Positions 51,401 to 57,676 of a stretch of 64,000 nt of DNA are shown piece by piece. The stretch comes from a virus: IMG/VR virus record IMGVR_UViG_3300032304_001987, positions 1-64,000 of that record. The stretch is one strand, 5' to 3'. The translations under genes and the position numbers were made by a program. The stretch's first letter is position 1, and every line of letters starts with the position of its first letter. The notes beneath the pieces are model-generated. The model saw only the letters and a list, made by a program, of their open reading frames with translations, did no database searches and was not told the DNA's origin.

Positions 51401-53787
51401 TGATTTATCAATACATCAGCATCGGCGGCTGGAATCAAATTAATCACTGGTTGAGCAATCAACGGAGGCACAGTATCCGGAATAATAAATTGCACTTCAT
51501 AAATCTTGTTGCGTACCTGGCTGTCAGTATCTGCAGCAAAGATCACTTGAGTTCCAGAAATAAAATTGTATCCATCCACACTGTATCCAGTGGTTCCATT
51601 GATTTCGCTCAAGGCGTCGGTGGTTTCAAAGTCTATGATATTAACTGGTTGTTTGCCTTGGGTTCCAAAATTAAATAGCTTTGTACCCGCACGAAATTCC
51701 AAAATTGGCCGGCGTGCCCTAAAAAGATTGTCTGCGGCCGGAACAGTGTTGTTGTATTCGGCCGAAGCATTGATTACATCAATATGGAACCAACGATTGC
51801 TTCTAGTCCAAGGATTGAGATCGTCGCTGGCACGATTAATGGTCAGATAATCCGGAACCAATGGTGCATTCTCTGTAGCATCATATCCACCCACATCATA
51901 GGGTAAGCTGTCAAAAGGGATTGTGCCGCTTTGAGTGTAGGGTTCAGGAGTTACAAAATTTGTTACAGGCAACAACTGGATAGCAGTACCTACTCCTTCC
52001 ACGTAGTATTCATTGTTGGCATATGAAACAGGTTCAACATCTCCTCTGAATACTACTTTAAGACCATTGGTGAATACTACACCATTGGGAGACGTATAGT
52101 TTTTTTGACCAATGATGTCTTCAACAAAGATTGTTTCTGCCTGATCTTGATCCAACAGTCTAATTTGTCCAAAAATTTCTGGATCGGTTCCGTCTTGATA
52201 AAACAACAAACTTTTTATAGCAGTCAACAACGGTATCTGTTCAAAATAGCCACTGGCGTTTTTGTACCAATTGGTGCTGGCATACGTGGTTCCAAACTGC
52301 ACTTGAAATTTTTCTAAATTGGCTACCGGCAACACGCTGGTCAAAGTCATGTAAGTTTGTCCACCATTGGTGTTGTATTGTATTTGCCATACACTGTATC
52401 TTTGATCTTGACTGACAATGTCTGTGGTTTGGTCAAACGCAGTCGAATCATAAGACCCAACTGGACTTACCACGTTACCTGCATTGGGCAGAGGATCAAA
52501 CCTGGAAGTGATCTGCCATCCGCCGTCTTCGGCGTTGGCCGTTTGATTCAAAAACACAATTGTTTTTCCGTTGAGATCTTTGATTCCGTCAATGCCATTG
52601 GAGTTGGCTTCAAAGAATGGATCCAAGAAAATGTTGTTGATTTGATTGAAATCCAACGTGGTCACCAGATCCACAGTTCCCGGCAGTTGGCCAGGGATAT
52701 TTCCAATGGGTGCCAGTGTGTAATAAAAATTCTGAGCAGTGCTTAAAGGAACATTGAATGTGACCGTGCCCAAGTCTTCACCGTTGTTGATCACGCCCAG
52801 CACATCTCTTGAACTGATATTAGGGGTGGATGGGATACGTCCACTGACTCCAGGATCTGTCTGTATCCAAAATCCAGGACCTGTGCCAGCAGTGGCATCA
52901 ATCACGTTCATTGTGCCGCGCATGTTGGCCTGGACTGGATTTACGTAGTACAATGTATCAGGAGCAGTTTGTGGAACTGTAAAGGTAATAGTGCCTGTGG
53001 CAGCTCCATTGTTGGTTACTCCATCATCATAGCGATTTGTTGTGCCCAGTGTTGGTTCGGTTTTGATATAAAAAGGAAACACTCCGTCCATGACCAGGGT
53101 AAAGGTGTAGGTATTGCCCCGCACCAAAGTAAGCGTGGGATTGGATTGAAAATCAATCACATAGGCTGATGTACGATCATTGGACACACGGAAATTGACA
53201 TCTTCGGTGGCATTTTGTGCAACCTGGAAATTGTAATTGCCGCCACGTAACAAAGTAACTGTGGGATTGTTGCCGGCCAAGCCGCTGAAGGTGTAAACAC
53301 CATTGGCACGTGTGACTGTGAAAGTGTCAGTGAGCGGCACCCCGGTTGAGGATATGTCTGCTGAATCTGGGCCATCTGGTAGCCAATAATACTGACTGTA
53401 ATTGACAAACTTGTCAAAGTCAACAAAAGGATCCCAAGTATAATAATCACTGGTATACAGTCTATCAGCATTGTTGGTTTTGGCACCTTGCAAATTCAAT
53501 GCTGCATTGATACCGGGATAGGTAATGGAATCTCGTATGACACCGGTGTCTGGGTCGAGACTGATCACTCCGGGTTCCAACTGATAGTTGTTGCGTTCGG
53601 CTGTGGGTTCGATTACATAACGATCCGCAGCATTGACTCCGGGACCTATCTTGCGCCCAACGAATCCTTGAGTCTTTTGAAATGCAGGTTCTTGCGTGAG
53701 TTGGTCTAAGGTAGCATTAAGAAACTGCCGATTGACTGGAGTTTGAAATATTTCTGGTAGAAATTCAACTGTACGAACTCGTGCCAT
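39409..53787 (-). CDS. Giant virion structural protein (4,792 residues), probably baseplate/tail-fibre
   Basis: The protein opens RTVEFLPEIFQTPVNRQFLN and stays in one frame for 14.4 kb. Repeats of two kinds are visible. One is a beta-rich unit with 'V.VN....DY.......I.F..AP..GD.I.V'. The other, about residues 2,330-3,140, is FG-GAP/integrin-alpha-like: FGTTVTQTENLVAVLVGSPN, FGQALAVSQDERWMYIGAPD, KFGGSLTTTTDGQQVIVGAS, and three more. It follows the gp6-like wedge gene with a one-base TAATG overlap, where T4 has the wedge protein gp7, but is over four times larger than gp7. A wedge or host-contact role is inferred. Confidence 0.85.
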   Translation of the reverse strand: MARVRTVEFLPEIFQTPVNRQFLNATLDQLTQEPAFQKTQGFVGRKIGPGVNAADRYVIEPTAERNNYQLEPGVISLDPDTGVIRDSITYPGINAALNLQGAKTNNADRLYTSDYYTWDPFVDFDKFVNYSQYYWLPDGPDSADISSTGVPLTDTFTVTRANGVYTFSGLAGNNPTVTLLRGGNYNFQVAQNATEDVNFRVSNDRTSAYVIDFQSNPTLTLVRGNTYTFTLVMDGVFPFYIKTEPTLGTTNRYDDGVTNNGAATGTITFTVPQTAPDTLYYVNPVQANMRGTMNVIDATAGTGPGFWIQTDPGVSGRIPSTPNISSRDVLGVINNGEDLGTVTFNVPLSTAQNFYYTLAPIGNIPGQLPGTVDLVTTLDFNQINNIFLDPFFEANSNGIDGIKDLNGKTIVFLNQTANAEDGGWQITSRFDPLPNAGNVVSPVGSYDSTAFDQTTDIVSQDQRYSVWQIQYNTNGGQTYMTLTSVLPVANLEKFQVQFGTTYASTNWYKNASGYFEQIPLLTAIKSLLFYQDGTDPEIFGQIRLLDQDQAETIFVEDIIGQKNYTSPNGVVFTNGLKVVFRGDVEPVSYANNEYYVEGVGTAIQLLPVTNFVTPEPYTQSGTIPFDSLPYDVGGYDATENAPLVPDYLTINRASDDLNPWTRSNRWFHIDVINASAEYNNTVPAADNLFRARRPILEFRAGTKLFNFGTQGKQPVNIIDFETTDALSEINGTTGYSVDGYNFISGTQVIFAADTDSQVRNKIYEVQFIIPDTVPPLIAQPVINLIPAADADVLINQTTVCLSGTTLQGKSFYYDGVEWLPAQDKTSVNQAPLFDVYDSTGESFSNRIKYTSSTFRGSKLFSYAESTGSIADTVLGFPLRYLSLANVGDIVFANNLYTDTFEYVTESTGQTKYISEGFVRQYSDRIAFVRELGWQTAIVPSVQRQQFQFSYDGSPLLLDVAVSPDNGSVPAVQLYVNNQFQKPDNYTYVTTSTTTTITLTTAYVPGDVIEVSVISDQVSATAFYQVPVNLENNPLNANSEIFTLGTIRAHYETIGQNLTTLQGPIIGSNNSRDLGNIIPYGLQILQQSSPLTLAGYFQRSKQYNIFSAIEYNSREYIKFKSLLLETVVSNDYGDLGIAGILDSAVAEITKGRTDINPFYWSDMMPTGAVYTESVNPITPITVPEFNTNQVYDYTSANYLGLSVYLTRATENSRSETVLLVRDQEYEVSVDSPRLVVTTPLQTGDVITIREYSDTAGNFVPNTPTKLGLYPKFVPQMFVDPNYVEPTVVIQGHDGSITIAFNDFRDEILLEFERRIYNNLKTDGNPIPLTAADVIPGFFRQTDYSLTEINDILNESFLIWVGANKLDYTTQNYNPNDPFTYNYSTAGNKINGEPLLGAWRGIYQYFYDTTSPNFTPWEMLGFSEQPAWWENRYGPAPYTSDNLVLWDDLELGLVADPVAPYVRPEYARPGLTKVIPNSTEFSLLSPIESVVGPYDPSAFRKSWVPGDGGPVEYSWRASSSYPFAIMRLLAMTRPAEFFSLFADRDLYRFDAELGQYLYRGRYRLTTATLPNQPVDSTLEIYGNGVSKASYIDWIVDYNQQLGRNSTTELTKDLSNITVRLCYRMASFTDKQYLKIFLERSSPNSTNSSLLLPDDSYNLLLYKNQPFDRIIYSSLIVERTTDGYSVWGYNNATPYFNVLASSSNGLLQSISGGGAEVRVPAQYTNNVVKVPYGYTFTNTTMVVDFILSYGKYLETQGLIFNDRENGYTLNWSQMATEFLYFSQQGWTPGTLINLNPAATTLQAVKPGAVVDTIISTSPENLLLDQNRQNLPTRDLIIERESDFFSITSPGNQTISFLNMQFTNYENIVILDNVSVFSDLIYDPTTAARQNRVRIIAATSTEWDGTLDAQGFILNDNTTVKQWQANRKYTKGEIVIYKNNYWSAQTIVQPKREFEYNDWVKSDYTRIQGGLLPNLANKADQLANSYNTQVANLESDNDLLSYGLIGFRPRQYMVDLNLDDVSQVNLYQQFLPTKGTTRAAEIFTNADLGKEIGEYQIYENWGVLVSTYGANAVRSFIELRLNEADLNSDPSTVQVILPEQTSLANQTVLLDDVWRESFRLTSTDIFPTTYTTNLDTALPSAGYVNIDDVDITVFSLDDPSSISANIESIGLGTTIWAAKSNSYDWNVYRCSRVPGQMRQLVDNLNGTSIAQFNQAHDLSVGDLIIVRYFNDAVTGVYRVLSVPSITSVTIAYNFINTNQTTITGTGLVFYLQTMRVAQASDIINLPYVNDLIPGALAYVDNNGLGHWQVLQKQDPFSSISQILPDPQITNSGFGTTVTQTENLVAVLVGSPNSNSNTGGVYLYRSNTINNEYTAEGLITLPATDVVAYGDTLVFGRNNWGAAAASQSLNNFGYVTPLFRNSVTGAFSQTQLIVRPSPSIDPMRFGQALAVSQDERWMYIGAPDDTQGGKVYAYGRVDVEEQVSRYTTDGSTLSFNYINDIVVDQSYRTTQIVVTVGTFTATEGVDYSVGISSITFAVAPDADQVLTIRRRSGVQFTGDGSTVDFLLDPYLYTATNIDSFTVRINGNLQRPYIDYEFNSDSNDLTKDLRFNVAPGIGDIIDVTSTTYWRYCDTITVAGLPANAKFGGSLTTTTDGQQVIVGASDADVDVIDSNGNTVQIQAGAAYIVDRSVIKYLIDDVSVTTYDIVGAVAEPISVLLNNSFLNIQNITQGGITTTQYANGQVDVDLDTNQITLVSNPAVGDVLEIQTNQFKLIQKVSADTPIDESAYGSAVDICPTNCSLYVGAPLDSRVLPKAGSVERNVNQSRVYGVTTSTVANPTFVAGDSLRINDYDLAVPTWTNTVTWALGNYVANGSSIYRSIQAVPVGVAIGNTTYWAADTWINAWVNTINESNIPNATSLVTPDLNFVGDGTNKTFDVGTIYSSTTYTVTPNTRVLVDDVVQTVGFSWSNNYEQLNFVTAPDAGSIITVVSGRITITVKNSEAATPNGKLTVLPGVNGTAFDQFGFETFVYTQILTSPSPSDFAYFGQTVHIDSSAVNLVIGAPNGNIYDPVTFDGGATYFDDRSTTFFDPVFNSGVVYTYDFLSSADGSITNPGKFVFGQQIFTDDLETNDQFGIGVNFTNGRLIVGAPDNDNGGTTGNYGVVKIFDNPNSDPAWKVIHAQQPVVDVNLINTSFMYDKLTSTTQTYFDFFNPLQGKILGAARKNIDYIGAVDPANYNTGTVRNQGNSWGPEHVGQIWWDTNEVRFIDPNQDDIVYASRRWGQVFPGSRVDIYQWVASSVPPVSYTGPGISLTTTSYTVRSSLNQENIFVTTYYFWVRGVTTINTAAGKTLSTTGIARYIESPRSSGIPYIALLNASTVAIYNGLEFISAADTILHVGYDRQANDANIHTEYQFVADGEADSFLNTTLYRKLQDSFCGVDSAGSVVPDPFLSPAERYGVQFRPRQSMFVNRFMALENYLGYANRILKQYPIIETKNLSLLNSEEPEPSSGSGAWNLRLANLEELSFQNLNAVPLGYLYLVVSVSTQNGLWGIYEVIESDLLPGEKATQLVRIQNYSTPRYWYHIDWYLPGYNSTIQPRAEVSNFAALSTLNLSAAPVGSSVKVRANAQGKFEIYLRTDLGWDRVGLQDGTLQFREELWNYVLGNFGFGVEVFDAQYFDQEPVIETRKIIQAINEQLFSGDLAIERNRSLILMFNYVYSEFTAPEWLIKTSLVDVNHKIRTLLPFQTYLQDNQDFVLDYIQEVKPYHVQIREFNLVYNGNDAYPGTMTDFDVPAYWNTDLEVPQNISPVLQFDQAGQPYTPSGSLIENFVSDTPPDAEIWTLDPWREWYNNYLLNIVEVNVVDGGAGYTVAPQVLISGTCIEEPDLLAIINSAGQVVSIEIVNPGLGFSTECIITLVGGNGLGARAVAVMGNNLVRSIKTTIKYDRCEYTSNIVDWEADVNYDNGTMVRYLDRVWEANSDDSTGVQSATFDPTQWILVDAGTLSGADRTMGYYTPTANQPGLSLPLLIDGIDYPGVQVTGVNFNQNTGFDVGNYDINPFDNIAYGPEGRPTYDPAILDAVYESSYLDIYLGTRATDVNVDGGAYVDTYSSHAPEELVPGAEFDTLDMRVYTRPGADWEADGHGFPETVINFVFDSANPTFNFAEVLPYPVQVVIFNQTTGIELDQTYACSVDWPTQVITVNSGATTGDVMAVSVYELGGGNQLYKQIYNGADVGNTLTVPVSFDEIQEFVIFVNGIIVTNYTYASATAGGTTIVFGSTYTATDFISLVALGPTLVNNVEVDYSWSAPQTQIIVADGSSLSYELDNSLVYTNPDCLIVTVNGVRARTAAGAEYVGDGSTAYLLPQRLGFTQDTIANNQVHVYVDQVPQVLNVDFYVEPYDVNNTREVIFFTAPALGSQIQVYVETGVQCYVAGNQLNFVTGSGLEPILGDVIAVTTWNDTRQQNILPLVYVGPVTTGITVTESYDETLYDNPAGLASATPGQFDYSTGDTVTVNDLQLGRTITDPSRLWVTLNGIRQFPGVDFVISGQELILHAGVLGVIDVVMISMFTESVVPQAMAFRIFQDMRGVQAVYRITPQTTTTLTQELSQTDDIIYVANAGALSEPAVDINIWGVVMINGERIMYRVRNTATNTISSLLRGTAGTATDNHAVGATVTDLGRGNLLPAEFQNYIVETTTLADGSTTLFVADNIDVDSLDSTTLEEAVEVYVGGTLLQPMAGYSITLDNPVNILFDTAPAAGVEVTILVRRGVTWYAPGVGTPSNGVPLQMTNTQAARFLRGEI

Positions 53788-56700
53788 TAAATTACTCCAC
53801 TGCCAGGAGCAGTTCTAATATTGGTGCTTGTCAAGGCCTGGATCACTTCAATGTCGTTGACCGTGGCTCCATTGACAAAGATTTGATTTGGAGCAGATCT
53901 GATCTCGTATAAGTCACCAAAATATTTTTGTGGGTTGAGTGGAACCAACACAACACTGCTGACTATGTCGCCGATCTGGCTATGTATGTAAGCGCCTAAT
54001 TCTGAAAAATAAAATGTGTCACCAAAGTCCCATTTGTCAAGACTGAAATAGGCATCCATGTTGGCCACAACTAAATTTTTGATTTCGCTGACACTGGCAG
54101 TGCTACCACTGGACCGGATGACCTTGATTGTGGCTCGAAGTTCTTCGGCAGCTTTTTGTCCAAACACTGGTTTAAAATCCACACTGTTTAGAATCATGTT
54201 GTCACTGATCATTTTGTATTCCTGTAAACCAGCATACTCTGTGGTCAGCTGATCAATGGTAGGCGGCACAGGCTTTTGCACAGTGCCAGTGACGTCTCTC
54301 AACCAGTTTTGATAGGCAGTGTAATAGGCCAAGGTCACAATATAGATATCAATGATATTGGTACTGCCTGGATCAATCCTGGAAGTCAAAGGGCTGTTGT
54401 GACGGTATTGAAAATATAGATCTTGACGTCCGGTACGGGCAATAAATGCGGAGCTTTGTGTGAGCAATCGATTGCCGGAGAGATCCAGTGATAAAACATA
54501 AAATAGTCCTGTTTCATAGGCATAGAATACCTGACCTGAAACATATTCTTCTTTGACCAATTCAATAGCATCCAAGGTAGAATATTGGCTGTTTACACGA
54601 CCTTGTTCGACTAATAGATAGCGTTGCAAATTGTCAAAATCTACAGTTTCCTCCAAGAACACCCAAGGACTGTTGGCAGTGGGCGGGTTTGGTGCTGTGC
54701 CTACAATTTCTGTAAAGAAATCTGGGTTGTCAGGAACTCCGTCGCTGTCTGAATCTTCAAAGCTGACCAAAACCTGGAAGTCATCCACATATCCGTCGCT
54801 TTCCACAGGCTGACCGATAATTTTGAGTCGATTGTCTCCCTCCAGGGGCAGATTGTTGTTGGGTTTACTGTTGGTTTTTAACACATTAACAAAGTCGCTG
54901 AGCACTGTGCCAGTGCGGCTGTCATAGATCTTTTGGTCACTGAAGAAGAAAAATCTTGTTTGTAGCACACTGCCAAAGTAGTAGTCTAAGCTGCGGCTGA
55001 CCACAGTATAGTTGGTTCCATCAGTGGTGGTGGCCTGAATAAACCAGCTGGCATCAAGATTGCCACCCGAGACATCGCCTGCATACTGTTGACTCCAGGG
55101 TGCTGTGGCAGGTGCCAGATTGTTTGCAGTTATCAAATACCAAGTGCCAGCAGTGCCGGTAACCACTCCATCATTGTCATAGCCTAGACCAAAATTTTGA
55201 TTGAGAGTGATTTGATCTATCATGCTCTGACGCAAGGTATTGGTAAAATCCGTGACAAACAAAGGTATTACTTGTGTTAAAAGTGCGCCTGTTGGTACAA
55301 AATTATTGAGCACCACAGGTCCTTGACCATTGGCTAAATTACCTTGACCTTGATTGGTGCCATCTAGATATACTGCGGTAGGACTGGCCCAGATAACCAT
55401 TTTTTCTTCGGCTCGTACTGGCACGCCAGCTACCAATCGGTTGTTGGCATCAAAGAAATACCCAGCTGGCGGTTCAAACTTTATGAGACTTCCTACCACA
55501 ACATATTTCATGTTGTTGGATGTATAAGCGCCGATGGGCACTGGATTATTCAGACTGTTTTTAAAATAACCTGTGGTCTCGTTGGCCAGCACTGTGCTCT
55601 GATTCCACGAGTTGTTCAATGCTGTTAGGCTGGGTCTAGGAAAGTTAGCATAGTAAAATTGTTTTGCACCTGCTTGCAACAAAAGTGGAGTGATTTGATT
55701 GGTAACCACGTCACTGACATCGTTGGTGGTCAACCAAGCAAAATTAAATGCTGGCAGGTTGTTGGCTTCATACAATGCACCATCGCTGCTGAAAACATTG
55801 GTGCTGGAATATTTTCCTGTGTTGTCCACCAGATCTAGATAACGACTGGTTCCGATTGAAGCACGATTCAAAGCCTTGCTTTTTAAAATTGAATTGTAGG
55901 CGGTGAATGGAAAGTTGTTGTAGTCTTCGCCGTTGACCATGCGATTCTGTGTGTAGTATCGAGCTGGAGCACGCTGTTTGATTTCGTCGATGGTTTCACG
56001 AGCCTGGGCGTTGCTCACAGGTTCGGTTATGCCGCAGGTAAAGGTAACAGTTTCAATCTGTCCGGTGCGGCTCACATAGCTGATGGGAATCTGTACACTC
56101 TGCATTTCCTCTGGATTGATAATGTATTGTAGCCCGTTCGACGCCCGTACATAAGCGCGGAATAATCCTACAGGTATGGCACTAAACACTCCGTCGCCAA
56201 AGTTAAGTGTGATCTGGTCGTTGGTACGAGATGTTACACTAAAGATTGCTCTTGTTCCTGGCGTCAATTGTTCAATGGCAGCTCCATAAACGCTTTCAAC
56301 AAAGTTCCATTCTCTAGCAACATTGCCTAGATTGTCCAGCTGGTACAACCAACGGTCGGTGTTGTTGATGCCTTCAATGTTGATATTGACCGTGCGATTG
56401 GCCACACGCTCAGGCAAGTTGAAATCTTGATTTTGTAACACGCCCTGTTTGAACAGGAAAAAATATCCAGTGTTGGCTGACGCAAATCCCAGCTCGTCGT
56501 TGCGAAACAGCACATTGAATTGACCATTGGGCAAGGGACTGGGTTCTTTGATGACTTTGTTGCCTTCAGTTCCTGTTGCAGTGGCATTGACCGCTTCAAA
56601 TGGCATGTTAACGCCGTCGACTGTGGCGGTGTAGGGGACCACTGGTAAAAATCCAGGAACCAGATTAATGGTATATTCGTCAGTTCTCACGCCAATTATA

Positions 56701-57233
56701 TTGTTACGGGCCCCGGGACGTCCAATGCGTTGTGTATCTACCAGGCTGGCATTGATAATGGCCGTAAACTGTTCTTGCCAATCAAAATTGCTAGGATCTG
56801 CCCAGGTGACCGTGACATTGGCCAAGTTGATGCCGTTGTAGTCAATGACATTTTCTGTGGTTTGCACAGAAAATACCTTGAGATACCCCGATGCTTCTGT
56901 GTTGCGCTTGGGTGTGTAGCTGACCAGATTGGCCAATTTTACCACACTGTCACGTCGTTCAGCTGTGTCTAGATAACTTTCACGAGTGTTTAGGTCTGTG
57001 CGGAAGGCCAGAGCCTGGCCCATGAATGCCATGACATCTAGTAGGGCAATGAACTCACTAGACTCAATGTAATCGTTAAAGGTTTCTGGATAGTACAGGC
57101 GCAGATAGTCCACAAAACTCTTGCGCAGTGTTTCAAAATCATAGCTTTGAAAGTCGGCTTCGCGATAGGTCTGATAGATTCGCTTCCAATCTTCTACACC
57201 AAATATCGCGGTTTGTCTAGTGGTTCTGGCCAT
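53787..57233 (-). CDS. Baseplate wedge protein, T4 gp6-like
   Basis: The 1,148-residue protein begins with W-K-R-I-Y-Q-T-Y-R-E-A-D-F-Q-S-Y-D-F and D-Y-L-R-L-Y-Y-P-E-T-F-N-D-Y, then FIALLDVMAFMGQALAFRTD, the N-terminal pattern of T4 gp6 and the related phage J-type wedge proteins. T4 gp6 is 660 residues, so this version carries large insertions. The VNGEDYNNFPFTAYNSILKS segment (about 434-453) is typical of the conserved central domain. It lies directly after the gp25-like gene, as in other T4-like phages. A CATAAATA box precedes the ATG by 20 bases. Confidence 0.88.
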   Translation of the reverse strand: MARTTRQTAIFGVEDWKRIYQTYREADFQSYDFETLRKSFVDYLRLYYPETFNDYIESSEFIALLDVMAFMGQALAFRTDLNTRESYLDTAERRDSVVKLANLVSYTPKRNTEASGYLKVFSVQTTENVIDYNGINLANVTVTWADPSNFDWQEQFTAIINASLVDTQRIGRPGARNNIIGVRTDEYTINLVPGFLPVVPYTATVDGVNMPFEAVNATATGTEGNKVIKEPSPLPNGQFNVLFRNDELGFASANTGYFFLFKQGVLQNQDFNLPERVANRTVNINIEGINNTDRWLYQLDNLGNVAREWNFVESVYGAAIEQLTPGTRAIFSVTSRTNDQITLNFGDGVFSAIPVGLFRAYVRASNGLQYIINPEEMQSVQIPISYVSRTGQIETVTFTCGITEPVSNAQARETIDEIKQRAPARYYTQNRMVNGEDYNNFPFTAYNSILKSKALNRASIGTSRYLDLVDNTGKYSSTNVFSSDGALYEANNLPAFNFAWLTTNDVSDVVTNQITPLLLQAGAKQFYYANFPRPSLTALNNSWNQSTVLANETTGYFKNSLNNPVPIGAYTSNNMKYVVVGSLIKFEPPAGYFFDANNRLVAGVPVRAEEKMVIWASPTAVYLDGTNQGQGNLANGQGPVVLNNFVPTGALLTQVIPLFVTDFTNTLRQSMIDQITLNQNFGLGYDNDGVVTGTAGTWYLITANNLAPATAPWSQQYAGDVSGGNLDASWFIQATTTDGTNYTVVSRSLDYYFGSVLQTRFFFFSDQKIYDSRTGTVLSDFVNVLKTNSKPNNNLPLEGDNRLKIIGQPVESDGYVDDFQVLVSFEDSDSDGVPDNPDFFTEIVGTAPNPPTANSPWVFLEETVDFDNLQRYLLVEQGRVNSQYSTLDAIELVKEEYVSGQVFYAYETGLFYVLSLDLSGNRLLTQSSAFIARTGRQDLYFQYRHNSPLTSRIDPGSTNIIDIYIVTLAYYTAYQNWLRDVTGTVQKPVPPTIDQLTTEYAGLQEYKMISDNMILNSVDFKPVFGQKAAEELRATIKVIRSSGSTASVSEIKNLVVANMDAYFSLDKWDFGDTFYFSELGAYIHSQIGDIVSSVVLVPLNPQKYFGDLYEIRSAPNQIFVNGATVNDIEVIQALTSTNIRTAPGSGVI

Positions 57234-57252
57234 GGTCTTCCTGTGTTTTTAT

Positions 57253-57260
57253 TATTTATG
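57253..57260 (-). promoter_or_regulatory. Late-promoter-like box before the gp6-like gene
   Basis: CATAAATA on the minus strand, 20 bases before the ATG at 57233. It is identical to a box before the fibre gene and differs from the T4 late consensus TATAAATA by one base. Confidence 0.5.
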
Positions 57261-57285
57261 GAAACAATAATCTGGGCAGTTTAAG

Positions 57286-57660
57286 TTAGATATAACTGGC
57301 GCGGCGTTGTGTTTGATCAAAAAATATGCTGAGTCGTTGAGCATCTGTGCTAGGAACCACTGTGATTTCTACTTGTATGAGCATGCCATTCTGCTGAGGG
57401 AATATTTCTACCTGGTTGACAAATATTCTGGGATCACCGCCGGCCACACGCTGTATTTCGGCCACAATGCCGCGCTCAGTTTCCTGCAGTTGATTTTCAA
57501 ACACATAGTCCCAGATCACGGTGCCGTACCCAGGACGACCCACCACCTGTCCTTGACGAATGTTCAAAGCGTTTAGCAAATCGCGTTTGATCAACTCAAA
57601 ATCTACTAGGGTAAATTTTTTGTTTTGATCTATGGTGTTGAATCCAATAAATGTGGCCAT
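57286..57660 (-). CDS. Baseplate wedge protein, gp25-like (GPW_gp25 family)
   Basis: The 124-residue protein matches T4 gp25 and phage P2 W proteins in length and pattern: DFELIKRDLLNALNIRQGQ, V-G-R-P-G-Y-G-T-x-I-W, and then R-I-F-V-N-Q-V-E-I with a final beta strand. gp25 forms the wedge core with gp6 and primes sheath assembly. The gene sits 52 bases before the gp6-like gene on the same strand. A TTAAATAC box lies only 3 bases before its ATG and was not counted as a promoter. Confidence 0.92.
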   Translation of the reverse strand: MATFIGFNTIDQNKKFTLVDFELIKRDLLNALNIRQGQVVGRPGYGTVIWDYVFENQLQETERGIVAEIQRVAGGDPRIFVNQVEIFPQQNGMLIQVEITVVPSTDAQRLSIFFDQTQRRASYI

Positions 57661-57676
57661 GAAGTATTTAATCCTG

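Noticed and set aside
39446-53709. Many frames antisense to the giant structural gene
   Set aside because: They are short, lack ribosome sites and motifs, and follow from the composition of the coding strand opposite them.
57664-57671. TTAAATAC as a late promoter for the gp25-like gene
   Set aside because: It lies only three bases before the ATG and matches the late box weakly.
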